Shown: positions 44,706 to 52,999 of the stretch, in pieces
Layout: each line of letters begins with the position of its first letter
Position numbering within the stretch: position 1 is the stretch's first letter
Origin: Phnomibacter ginsenosidimutans
Lineage (GTDB): Bacteria > Bacteroidota > Bacteroidia > Chitinophagales > Chitinophagaceae
DNA length: 64,000 bases
Assembly: GCF_009740285.1 (NCBI RefSeq)
Contig: NZ_CP046566.1
Coordinates: forward strand, 806,001-870,000
Direction: 5' to 3'
The notes under the pieces: model-generated
What the model was told of the DNA's origin: nothing
What the model saw: the letters and a program-made list of their open reading frames with translations, nothing else
Database searches by the model: none
Made by a program: the position numbers and the translations under genes

Positions 44706-47066
44706 TTACTGTTTTATCAATGTTTGTACCCAACGCTGGGTTTCGTTTTGTAAGCGTATTTGGTAAGTGCCGGCAGGTAATGCAGCAGGCAGCAGAATTT
44801 GTTGCACCGCATTGCTCATGAGTTGCAGGCTTTGCTGCTGCAGTATTTGACCCTGCATGTTCAGCAATGTGTAGCTGTATTTACCGGCAGCCATATTGCT
44901 GGTTTGCAGGGTTACTGTGTTTTGTTGAATGAGTGTAGGATACCATTGTACGGCTGCAGTGGGTGTAACCGAGAGCAGCACTACATTGCTGTATTGCAAG
45001 CGACCATCTTTGTCGATATTGACAATGCGATAATAGGCATTGCCCTTGAGCGGTTGTACATCGGTAAATGTATATTGACTGTTGCCTGTAGCCATTACTT
45101 CGCCAATGCTGGTAAATTGTTGGCCATCTGCAGAGCGTTGTACTGCATAGCGCAACACGTTTATTTCACTGCCTACTTTCCATTGCAGCAATACCTGCTG
45201 GTTATGTTTGCTGGCTTCTACACTCAGGTAGCGAACGGGTAGTACACTGAGGTCGGCACTTAGTGCCATGCTGTATACCACATCGCTAAGTGTGAGCCTT
45301 GCGGTAATGCTGCCGCCGCTTAGCGGAATGGAATTGATTTTGCAATAAATGCCGCTTGCCTGATCGATGCTGATAAAGTAGATGCGGCTATTGTTGGCAT
45401 CTACCAACAGGTCGCGGTATTGCTGGCCTGTTTGCGAAGCCAATGTATTGACAGTACCAGATGAAATATTCCGACTGAGCAATTCAGCGGTATTTACTTC
45501 ATCCCATTCTGTCCAGTACATAATGCTGCCCGCAATGGCCAAACCTGTAATGGTATTGGGCGTGTTGTACAAATTCACCGTGCCGGTTCCATCGGCATTG
45601 GCCTGCACAATAAAGTAATCGCCGGGCACTACTGGTTGATTGATGTAATAAATTTTGCCACTGTTAAATTCAATGTCTCCGGTGTTGCCAATATTATTGG
45701 CCTGGCCTGCACCACCAGTAATGGCGGTAATGCCTGTGCCATCGGGGTTAAAGCTGAATAAGCCCGTACCATTGTCGGCCACAAATATTTTACCAGCACC
45801 CACTGCTACACCCGAAGGGGCACTCAAATTGCTGTTGTCCAGCACTTCAATAGAACTGCCATCGTAATTGCTGCGGAGCAATTCGCTGCTGCTGCTGCCA
45901 CCAATCCAAACCACTTTGTTGTTGATGAAGTCAACGGCTACATCATTGCCACTGCCACTAAAGTTGTCGGCTGTTATTTCGTTCGATTGTTGGGTGATAC
46001 CTGTACTACGGGATAACAAGGCGCTACGCAGATTGAAGTTGCCGCTGTAGGAACTGTAGATGGGCATAAATACAGATGCGTTACCTGTTACTGCTGCGGC
46101 ACTCACGGTAGTGTGCGAAATAATTTTACTATTGCTGCTATAGGCCGATGTACCGCCTGTAGCCGCAATGTTTACATAGGCGCCATTAATGCCTTCGCTT
46201 TGGTCCCAGGCTCGAACTTCTATGGTAGCGGTGCCCGTTCCGGTTGGGTTAAAACGGATTCTTGTACCAAGGCCTGTTTCATCTTGTGCCAGCAACAGTG
46301 CATTGCTGCTGCTAACTGCACCCATCGCCGCCCAGGTGCCATTGGGTAAAATGTATTCCCAATCGCCATGCGCACCACTGGTAGCAATGATGGCAATGCC
46401 TTTGGCCACACAGCTTTCAGCGTCGGTCATAAATGCTGCAGCAGTGCTGGAGTTGATGAGGTCGCCAACAGAAATACCTTCGTTGTCGGTTTGAGTTACT
46501 ACCAACGAATTGATGAAAGGATTGGATGCACTGTTGAGCACCGGTGCACTGTTGGCCGGCACACTCAGCACATAATCTTCTACCTCGCCGGTATAGGCGT
46601 CGCAGGCAGTAGCGGCTGTGTTGCCCTGGCGCAAAGCGATGCGTACCCGCAGGGTGCTGCTGGTAAAAGGTACCACAGTAAAATTGAGGCTGGCATTGAG
46701 TGTGCTGCTGGCTGTTACGGTGTTGCTGTAATTCACCACCGTTTCGCCTGCGTCGTCAAAATCATTGTCGGCATTGTAATCAATAAACAAAGCCATGGTT
46801 ACATCACGGTCGGTGCCGCCGGGGTTGCTGATGGTGACGGGGAGTACCACTTCACAATTGCGCTGCATGGTGCCGGCGCTGCCAGGGGTAAAGCTGAAGC
46901 CCGAAGAACCGGTGCTGTAATTGAGGCCACTGCTAATACCGGTGCTGTTGAAATTGACCTGACTAATAAACACACCACCGCTACTGGTGGCCGGTGTGCA
47001 ATACTGGGCTTGCAGGTAGGAAAAAGAACAAAGCAGGAGGGTAAGGAGGAGTAAACGTGTTTTCAT
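44706..47066 (-). CDS. GEVED-domain secreted protein with type A T9SS sorting domain
   Basis: 786 residues from the ATG at 47066 (MKTRLLLLTLLLCSFSYLQAQ signal peptide). The first region holds a GEVED domain (ALFIDYNADNDFDDAGE, ACDAYTGEVEDYVLSV). The middle resembles a beta-propeller of short NHL/YVTN-like blades (GVAVGAGKIFVADNGTGLFS, GKIYYINQPV, GSIMYWTEWDEV). The C-terminus has a fibronectin-like segment (EINVLRYAVQRSADGQQFTSIG) and a type A sorting domain ending AGTYQIRLQNETQRWVQTLIK. It should be secreted through SprA to the surface. Confidence 0.84.
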   Translation of the reverse strand: MKTRLLLLTLLLCSFSYLQAQYCTPATSSGGVFISQVNFNSTGISSGLNYSTGSSGFSFTPGSAGTMQRNCEVVLPVTISNPGGTDRDVTMALFIDYNADNDFDDAGETVVNYSNTVTASSTLNASLNFTVVPFTSSTLRVRIALRQGNTAATACDAYTGEVEDYVLSVPANSAPVLNSASNPFINSLVVTQTDNEGISVGDLINSSTAAAFMTDAESCVAKGIAIIATSGAHGDWEYILPNGTWAAMGAVSSSNALLLAQDETGLGTRIRFNPTGTGTATIEVRAWDQSEGINGAYVNIAATGGTSAYSSNSKIISHTTVSAAAVTGNASVFMPIYSSYSGNFNLRSALLSRSTGITQQSNEITADNFSGSGNDVAVDFINNKVVWIGGSSSSELLRSNYDGSSIEVLDNSNLSAPSGVAVGAGKIFVADNGTGLFSFNPDGTGITAITGGAGQANNIGNTGDIEFNSGKIYYINQPVVPGDYFIVQANADGTGTVNLYNTPNTITGLAIAGSIMYWTEWDEVNTAELLSRNISSGTVNTLASQTGQQYRDLLVDANNSRIYFISIDQASGIYCKINSIPLSGGSITARLTLSDVVYSMALSADLSVLPVRYLSVEASKHNQQVLLQWKVGSEINVLRYAVQRSADGQQFTSIGEVMATGNSQYTFTDVQPLKGNAYYRIVNIDKDGRLQYSNVVLLSVTPTAAVQWYPTLIQQNTVTLQTSNMAAGKYSYTLLNMQGQILQQQSLQLMSNAVQQILLPAALPAGTYQIRLQNETQRWVQTLIKQ

Positions 47067-47246
47067 TCCGGGATTTTGGTAAGGAAAATAATCTGGGTAG
47101 GGCCAAGAGAAAGGGTAGTGGGTGCGTACATGTAGGGGCATGTACATTTCGTGTAAAAGTAGGAACATCAATTTTTATGAACACATTGAAATCTGCATCG
47201 TAGCACAAAGCGACTATTTCATCGATGAAAACCGGTTTTTTCCAGA

Positions 47247-47279
47247 TAAAAAAGAGCATGCTGTTTGGCATGCTCTTTT
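47247..47279 (-). terminator. Intrinsic terminator of the 47.3-48.5 kb gene
   Basis: Perfect 11-bp stem AAAGAGCATGC / GCATGCTCTTT with a T-run in the minus-strand direction, 20 bases after the stop. Confidence 0.82.
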
Positions 47280-47298
47280 GAGATTTCGAAAGATTTAT

Positions 47299-48477
47299 TT
47301 ACTGCTTTACAAAGCGGAGTTGCGTTTGCTGCTTTCCGTCAGTTACCACGGCAGTATACACACCTGCGGGCAGGCTGGCGGTACTGAGTGACAGGCTTTG
47401 GCTACCGGCTACTACTGACAGTTGCTGGCTTTGTACAATCTGACCACCCGCAGCTACAATGCGCAGTTGCAGGTTGGCTTTTTGAGTGGTGCTCAGTTGC
47501 AGCAGTGCACTGTTGCTTACTACGGATGGTACCATGTTCAGGTTAAGCCCGTTGCCAGCGCCGCTTGGCATCAGCACGGCTACGCTGCTGTACGTTATTT
47601 TACCTGCATCGCTGGTGAGTTTGAGGCGGTAGAAAACCTTACTGCTACCGGCGTTTACATCTGCATAACTGAAAGGCAGGTTACAACGGGCAGCATCTGC
47701 TTTTTCGCTGTATACTTTGCTGAAGTTTTTACCATCGATACTGCGCTGCACCTCAAACGTAGCATAGCTGCCGCTGCAGCTGGCACGCCAGTTGAGCTCA
47801 GCCGTCTGACCCTGGCGGCGGGCATTGAATTGCTTTAGCGATACATTCAATGGTGTTTGAGGAAATTCGTTGCTGGCAGAAAAAGTAATGGGAGCAAATC
47901 CAAAATTAGGGCCACCACCTGCAGTACCATCTCCAATGTTTTGTACCAGGGCTTCATTGCTGCGGTAGGCCGAAGCTGCTACATATGTAGCTACAAATTT
48001 GAATCTGATAGGACCGGTAATGCCCAACTCCGATTTAGGAATGGTGCGGGTGGTAGTATTGCTATTGAAGCTGATGTAGGTAAGGCTGTTGGCGCCTCCG
48101 GGTGTCAGCTCAAACAATACGGAGCCAAAATTGCCCCAAGCCATACCGTAGTCTGCCGTAAAACCTGCAGGAAAAGTAACTTCAGAAGCATTGGCACCAC
48201 TGTTGCCCGATACTGAAGCACGGCCGCCATCGGCATCGTCATTAATGGTGCTGGTATTGGCTACGCCGCCCGTTTTAGAATCAAAATAAATCACCAGATT
48301 GTCGTTCAGGGCTGCACCGGTAGTCAGCGTCAGCACAATGTCAGTGCCAGATTCTGCAATGGTAAGTGAGCCATTGCCAATGGTGCCGCCAAAACCGGTT
48401 TTACCATTGCCATTGTACGTGTTTTGGCCATAGGCATGTCCGGCCAGCAACACTACTGCGAGTAGAAGTTTTTTCAT
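47299..48477 (-). CDS. Secreted protein with type A T9SS sorting domain
   Basis: 392 residues from the ATG at 48477 (MKKLLLAVVLLAGHAYGQ signal peptide). The N-terminal half is Gly/Ser/Thr-rich and beta-structured (GNGKTGFGGTIGNGSLTI, then VIYFDSKTGGV), similar to many extracellular Bacteroidota proteins of unknown activity. A fibronectin-like segment follows (SLKQFNARRQGQTAELNW, FEVQRSIDGKNFS), then a type A sorting domain (LPAGVYTAVVTDGKQQTQLRFVK). It shares domain order in its C-terminal half with the neighbouring gene at 44706, and probably the same export route. Confidence 0.82.
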   Translation of the reverse strand: MKKLLLAVVLLAGHAYGQNTYNGNGKTGFGGTIGNGSLTIAESGTDIVLTLTTGAALNDNLVIYFDSKTGGVANTSTINDDADGGRASVSGNSGANASEVTFPAGFTADYGMAWGNFGSVLFELTPGGANSLTYISFNSNTTTRTIPKSELGITGPIRFKFVATYVAASAYRSNEALVQNIGDGTAGGGPNFGFAPITFSASNEFPQTPLNVSLKQFNARRQGQTAELNWRASCSGSYATFEVQRSIDGKNFSKVYSEKADAARCNLPFSYADVNAGSSKVFYRLKLTSDAGKITYSSVAVLMPSGAGNGLNLNMVPSVVSNSALLQLSTTQKANLQLRIVAAGGQIVQSQQLSVVAGSQSLSLSTASLPAGVYTAVVTDGKQQTQLRFVKQ

Positions 48478-48566
48478 AAGCAAACATGTATTTTATACAC
48501 AATATTATGGGTGATTCACATTCAAATCGTACAGTTTTCGATGAAAAATATACCCTTAAAAAATGC

Positions 48567-50765
48567 TTAAACCACCCAAAGTCCGGCTTTGTTCAACCCA
48601 TTGATGGGCTTGTTGTCCCAAAACAGTTCAAAGTGTTCTAAACCGGCAGCAGTGTAGTCGGCTTTCACTTCTTGCAATGTCCACTGGCGGGGCTGGTCGA
48701 TGTGTATTTTTTGTAGTAGTTCATGCAGCCATTTCCCTTGGGTATCGGGCACACTAATGTTGATGGTTTTGCTACGGCTTTCAAAACGTAGCGATGCCAT
48801 GCTCCAACTGCTTCCTTTCTTCGTTTTTACAAAATACTCGATGGCTGGCTGCGGGCCGTAGTAGATCACTTTGGTATTGGCAGTGCTTGGGCTGCTATCG
48901 ACATTGGTCAAAATGTTGCGGATATAATCCGGGGCAATGCTGGTTTTGGGTACTTTGTGTTCAAACCATTTAAACAGCGGCACATCAAAACCTACACCGT
49001 GCATGTAGTTATGCAACGATTTTTTTAGACCGTCACTAAACATTTCATGTTCTGTTCCGCTGGGGTCTTCGTGTACCACATCGTTGTCAGCAAAGGTTGG
49101 TGTAAACGGAATGACAGCTTTTACGCCAAACTTTTCGGGAGCTAAACCAACCGGGCTGTGGGCCGTCATGGCAAACTGGTGCCAGAAGCCCGATTGCAAT
49201 ACGCCGCATTCAAACAGCTGGCGTACCATTTCCAAACTATCGATGGTTTCCTGTGCGGTTTGCGTAGGAAAACCATACATGAGGTAGGCATGCACCATAA
49301 TGCCTGCTTCGGTAAAATGCTTGTTTACCTTCGCCACCTGTGCCACAGTTATGCCTTTGTTGATGAGTTGCAGGAGGCGGTCGCTGGCTACTTCGAGGCC
49401 GCCGCTTACGGCAATGCAGCCCGCTGCTTTCAGCAGGAAGCAAAGGTCTTGGGTAAAGCTTTTTTCAAACCGCACATTGGTCCACCAGGCCACGTTGAGT
49501 TTGCGCCGCAATATTTCAATACTCAATGCTTTCATGAGTGAGGGCGGTGCCGCTTCATCTACAAAATGAAAACCATTGAAACCCGTTTGGGCAATGAGCT
49601 GCTCCATGCGGTCAACGATTTGTGCCGCAGCTACGGGCTCGTACAGCCGGATGTAATCGAGGCTCACATCGCAGAAGGTACATTTTCCCCAATAGCAGCC
49701 ATGTGCCATGGTGAGTTTATTCCAGCGGCCATCGCTCCACAAACTGTGCATGGGGTTCGCTATTTCTATAGCATTGATGTATTCCGTCAACAGCAGGTCG
49801 CTGTAATCTGGCGTACCTACATCACTCATTTTATAATCGCTGAAAGCGGGGCTGTTCTTGTAGTGAAGTACACCGTCTTGTAGGAGAAAACAGCGTTTCA
49901 ATTCGTCGGCGCTACATTCACGGTCAATGTATTTCAGCAGTTGTTCCAGTGGTCGTTCGCCATCATCCAGCGTGATGTAATGAAAAAATTCAAACACCCG
50001 TGTATCGCTGAGGCTGCGCAGCTCAGTATTGGCAAAGCCGCCACCCATGGCTACCTGAATCTGTGGATGCTGTTTGCGGATGTGCTGCGCAATGCGAAAG
50101 GCACTGAACAAATTACCCGGAAAAGGCACCGATAATGCTACCAGTTTCGGTTGTGCTTTTTGAATATGAGCTTCCAGCAAATTCATGCTGATGCTGTCAA
50201 TCCAACTCAGCGGTTGCTGTAAGGTTTGATACAGTTCATCGAAACTGTTGGCACTTCGGCCCAGCCTTTCGGCATAGCGGCTAAAGCCAAAATGCTCGTC
50301 GATGTTTTCTTTCACAAAATCACCGAGGTCTTCGAGGTACATGGTGGCCACATGCTTGGCCTGATCCTGAAAGCCCATGTTGCCGAATGAAAACTGCAGG
50401 TCGTCGAGCTGCGCAAAACGAGCCGCTTCGGGTAAAAATCCACGTTTGGCTATAAGCTGCGCCAGGGTGGGTTTCTTGCCTTGCAAAAAGGCTATAGCAT
50501 CGTCGATGGTATGGATGTAATTGTCCTGCAGGGCAAAAATGCGGCGGCTATTGTCGCTGAACTGATCGGCTTTGGCAGCGGCCCGGGCAAACATGTCCTG
50601 CAATCCTTGTCGGCAAAACATCCGCAGCGTTACCTCAATGCCCAAATCGGCCTGCCGGCAGCTGATGCCCTTGGTGTTGAAAAAACCTTTGAGGTAGGCC
50701 GTAGCCGGGTAGGGCGTATTCAACTGGGTAAATGCAGGCGTAATCAGCAGGATATCTGTTGGCAA
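48567..50765 (-). CDS. B12-binding-domain radical SAM protein
   Basis: 732 residues from a TTG at 50765 (LPTDILLITPAFTQ). An ATG at 50888 gives 41 more residues, but these are encoded by a repeat array (50788-50857) and look random, so the shorter form is preferred. The N-terminal half is a cobalamin-binding-like Rossmann domain (KLVALSVPFPGNLFSAFRIA, VAMGGGFANTELR). The radical SAM cluster site is CYWGKCTFC, followed by FHFVDEAAPP and GGLEVASDRLL. The product of the reaction is not predictable; similar enzymes act in cofactor and natural-product methylation. Confidence 0.82.
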   Translation of the reverse strand: MPTDILLITPAFTQLNTPYPATAYLKGFFNTKGISCRQADLGIEVTLRMFCRQGLQDMFARAAAKADQFSDNSRRIFALQDNYIHTIDDAIAFLQGKKPTLAQLIAKRGFLPEAARFAQLDDLQFSFGNMGFQDQAKHVATMYLEDLGDFVKENIDEHFGFSRYAERLGRSANSFDELYQTLQQPLSWIDSISMNLLEAHIQKAQPKLVALSVPFPGNLFSAFRIAQHIRKQHPQIQVAMGGGFANTELRSLSDTRVFEFFHYITLDDGERPLEQLLKYIDRECSADELKRCFLLQDGVLHYKNSPAFSDYKMSDVGTPDYSDLLLTEYINAIEIANPMHSLWSDGRWNKLTMAHGCYWGKCTFCDVSLDYIRLYEPVAAAQIVDRMEQLIAQTGFNGFHFVDEAAPPSLMKALSIEILRRKLNVAWWTNVRFEKSFTQDLCFLLKAAGCIAVSGGLEVASDRLLQLINKGITVAQVAKVNKHFTEAGIMVHAYLMYGFPTQTAQETIDSLEMVRQLFECGVLQSGFWHQFAMTAHSPVGLAPEKFGVKAVIPFTPTFADNDVVHEDPSGTEHEMFSDGLKKSLHNYMHGVGFDVPLFKWFEHKVPKTSIAPDYIRNILTNVDSSPSTANTKVIYYGPQPAIEYFVKTKKGSSWSMASLRFESRSKTINISVPDTQGKWLHELLQKIHIDQPRQWTLQEVKADYTAAGLEHFELFWDNKPINGLNKAGLWVV

Positions 50766-50787
50766 CGGAGAGGAGTTTCGGCAAAAA

Positions 50788-50988
50788 TAGTTGGTTGAAG
50801 GCAAGGTTAAGGACGAGGTTAGGGTTGAAGCGTTTGTAGTTTGTGGTTTGTGGTTGGCAGGGAAATCAGTTGCCAGTTTCTTCATCACCCGTTTTCTATT
50901 TCCCCAAATCCTTCGTGTCCCTTTGCGCCTTCGTGACTTGGTGGTTCCCTAATCCCTAATTTCTAATCTCTAATTCCTGATTCCCGCC
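50788..50988. repeat. Three consecutive short-period arrays (7, 9 and 7 bp)
   Basis: 50788-50857: ten 7-mers in phase, starting TAGTTGG and ending TAGTTTG, TGGTTTG, TGGTTGG. 50910-50945: 9-mers CCTTCGTGT, CCCTTTGCG, CCTTCGTGA. 50947-50988: 7-mers CCCTAAT twice, TTCTAAT, CTCTAAT, TCCTGAT, TCCCGCC. They fill most of the 303-bp gap between the divergent radical SAM gene and grpE; no gene is seen there. Confidence 0.8.
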
Positions 50989-51022
50989 ACCCGCTTCCTG
51001 TCATTTTTGCACTTCGCCTGCG

Positions 51023-51052
51023 TTGGCAGCATTCTTGTGGCTTCTACATTTG
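51023..51052 (+). promoter_or_regulatory. grpE-dnaJ promoter candidate (TTG, 19 bp, TACATTTG)
   Basis: TTG at 51023-51025 and TACATTTG at 51045-51052 are 19 bases apart, the best fit to the Bacteroidota -33/-7 consensus seen in this window. The -7 box ends 16 bases before the grpE ATG. I see no CIRCE inverted repeat. Confidence 0.55.
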
Positions 51053-51068
51053 CACTCAATTTGTAGCT

Positions 51069-51650
51069 ATGGAACAGCAAGAATTGCATAAAAACGAAGA
51101 AATGACTGACAATAACGCAGAAGCAGTAGCCGGCGAAAGCATGAACACGGATGAAAATGTAGCAGGTACCAACAACCTGAATGAAGCCGTGGCTACCGAA
51201 AATGAAATGGAAAAACTGCAGGCAGAGCTGGCTGAGCAGAAAGACAAATACCTGCGCCTTTTTGCCGAGTTCGACAACTACAAACGGCGTACTGCTAAAG
51301 AACGCATTGAGCTGATGCAAACCGCCGGCCGCGAAGTGATTGGCTCCCTGCTGGATGTGCTCGACGACAGCGAAAGGGCCGAAAAAACCATGGAAACAGC
51401 ACAAGATGTAGCCGTGGTGAAAGAAGGGGTGCAATTGGTATTTGCCAAGTTGCGCAGCACCCTGGAGCAAAAAGGCCTCAAACCCATGAGCAGCGTAGGT
51501 GAGGAGTTCAACCCCGACCTGCACGAAGCCATCACCGAAATTCCTGCCCCCACCGAAGACCTGCAGGGCAAGGTGATAGACCAGGTACAAAAAGGCTATT
51601 ACCTCGGCGAAAAGATTATCCGCTTTGCAAAAGTGGTGGTCGGAAAATAA
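51069..51650 (+). CDS. grpE: Nucleotide exchange factor GrpE
   Basis: 193 residues. An acidic, Asn/Glu-rich N-terminus of about 45 residues precedes a long coiled coil (EMEKLQAELAEQKDKYLRLFAEFDNYKRRT) and the beta-wing domain (GVQLVFAKLRSTLEQKGL, GEEFNPDLHEAI, VIDQVQKGYYLGEKIIRFAKVVV). GrpE releases ADP from DnaK. It is followed by dnaJ on the same strand. No dnaK is in the window. Confidence 0.95.
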   Translation: MEQQELHKNEEMTDNNAEAVAGESMNTDENVAGTNNLNEAVATENEMEKLQAELAEQKDKYLRLFAEFDNYKRRTAKERIELMQTAGREVIGSLLDVLDDSERAEKTMETAQDVAVVKEGVQLVFAKLRSTLEQKGLKPMSSVGEEFNPDLHEAITEIPAPTEDLQGKVIDQVQKGYYLGEKIIRFAKVVVGK

Positions 51651-51763
51651 TGTGCAGATGGGCAAATGTGAAAATGTGCCAATGCACTCATTCATCACCA
51701 GCCTGTTTTATATCACCAAGCTCCATTAGCACATTCGCTTATTGGCACATTGGCAAATTAAGT
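51648..51763. repeat. Two 8-bp-period arrays in the grpE-dnaJ gap
   Basis: 51648-51687 begins with the grpE stop TAA: TAATGTGC, AGATGGGC, AAATGTGA, AAATGTGC, CAATGCAC. 51724-51755 has CATTAGCA, CATTCGCT, TATTGGCA, CATTGGCA. The second is close to the reverse complement of the first, so the gap could form a loose stem. dnaJ starts at 51766. Confidence 0.78.
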
Positions 51764-51765
51764 TT

Positions 51766-52944
51766 ATGAGTTCGAAAAGAGATTTTTACGAAATACTGGG
51801 CGTTAGCAAAACCGCTTCGGCCGATGAGATTAAGAAAGCTTATCGCAAGGTGGCCATGCAATACCACCCCGACCGCAACCCCGGCGATAAGGCGGCTGAA
51901 GAGAAGTTTAAAGAAGCCGCTGAGGCCTATGAAATTTTGAGTGACGCCGACAAGCGGGCACAATACGACCGTTTTGGTCATGCGGCATTTGGTCCCGGCC
52001 GTGGTCCCGGTGGCGGTGGTCACCCCGGCGGCATGAACATGGATGATATTTTCAGCCAGTTCGGCGACATTTTTGGTGATGATATTTTCGGCAGCTTCTT
52101 TGGCGGCGGTGGTGGCCGTGGCGGTCGTGGCGGCCAGAGCCGTGCCCGTGGTACCCGTGGCAGCGACCTGCGGGTAAAAATCAAACTCAACTTTGAAGAG
52201 ATTGCCAAAGGCGCCAGCAAAACCATCAAGGTGAAAAAATACGTGGGTTGCCAAACCTGCGGCGGCAGCGGTGCCAAAGACAAAAGCAGTGTGCAAACCT
52301 GCGGTACCTGCGGCGGTAGCGGCCAGGTGCGCCGGGTGCAAAACACCTTCCTCGGTCAAATGCAAACCGTAACTACCTGCCCAACCTGTAATGGTGAAGG
52401 CACCAGCATCACCGCCAAGTGCGGCAGCTGCAAAGGCGACGGTCGGGTGTTTGGCGAAGAAACCGTAACTGTGAACATACCTGCCGGTGTACACGAAGGC
52501 ATTGAACTGCGGGTAGAAGGCAAAGGCAACGCCGGCGAACGGGGTGGCTATGCCGGCGATCTGCGGGTGCTGATTGAAGAAGAACCACATGCAGAACTGC
52601 ACCGCGATGGATTGAACGTGGCTTACGAATTATACGTGTCGTTCCCCGATGCGGTGTTTGGCACCGAAGTACAGGTGCCGACCATTGATGGTAAGGCCAA
52701 AATCAAAATTCCAGCCGGTACGCAGAGTGGTAAAATTTTCCGCCTCAAAGGCAAAGGCTTCCCCAGCTTGCAGAGCTACGAAAAAGGCGACCAGCTCATT
52801 CATGTAAATGTGTGGACGCCACAGCATGTAAGCAGCGAAGAAAAAGCCATGTTGGAAAAAATGAATGGCAGTCAAAACTTTCAACCTGCACCAGATAAAA
52901 ACAGCAAATCCTTCTTCCAGAAAGTGAAGGAAATGTTTGAATAA
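51766..52944 (+). CDS. dnaJ: Chaperone DnaJ
   Basis: 392 residues from the ATG at 51766 ([15 protein letters not shown]). The J domain carries the HPD motif ([10 protein letters not shown]), followed by a Gly-rich linker ([10 protein letters not shown]), four zinc-binding repeats ([32 protein letters not shown]) and the C-terminal substrate-binding domain. It delivers clients to DnaK and stimulates its ATPase. It follows grpE with a 115-bp repeat-filled gap and ends at a terminator. Confidence 0.96.
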   Translation: MSSKRDFYEILGVSKTASADEIKKAYRKVAMQYHPDRNPGDKAAEEKFKEAAEAYEILSDADKRAQYDRFGHAAFGPGRGPGGGGHPGGMNMDDIFSQFGDIFGDDIFGSFFGGGGGRGGRGGQSRARGTRGSDLRVKIKLNFEEIAKGASKTIKVKKYVGCQTCGGSGAKDKSSVQTCGTCGGSGQVRRVQNTFLGQMQTVTTCPTCNGEGTSITAKCGSCKGDGRVFGEETVTVNIPAGVHEGIELRVEGKGNAGERGGYAGDLRVLIEEEPHAELHRDGLNVAYELYVSFPDAVFGTEVQVPTIDGKAKIKIPAGTQSGKIFRLKGKGFPSLQSYEKGDQLIHVNVWTPQHVSSEEKAMLEKMNGSQNFQPAPDKNSKSFFQKVKEMFE

Positions 52945-52965
52945 CGGAACTGTATTTCAGTAATC

Positions 52966-52999
52966 AATAGCCATCCAAAAAGGGTGGCTATTTTGTTTT
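52966..52999. terminator. Bidirectional intrinsic terminator
   Basis: Eleven-base-pair stem AATAGCCATCC / GGGTGGCTATT (one G-U pair) with T-rich right flank after dnaJ. It overlaps the TAG stop of the convergent vWA gene at 52988-52990. Confidence 0.78.

Noticed and set aside
50766-50888. 41-residue N-terminal extension of the B12 radical SAM protein
   Set aside because: It is translated from a 7-mer repeat array and is unlike any protein sequence; a TTG start at 50765 gives a normal family N-terminus.
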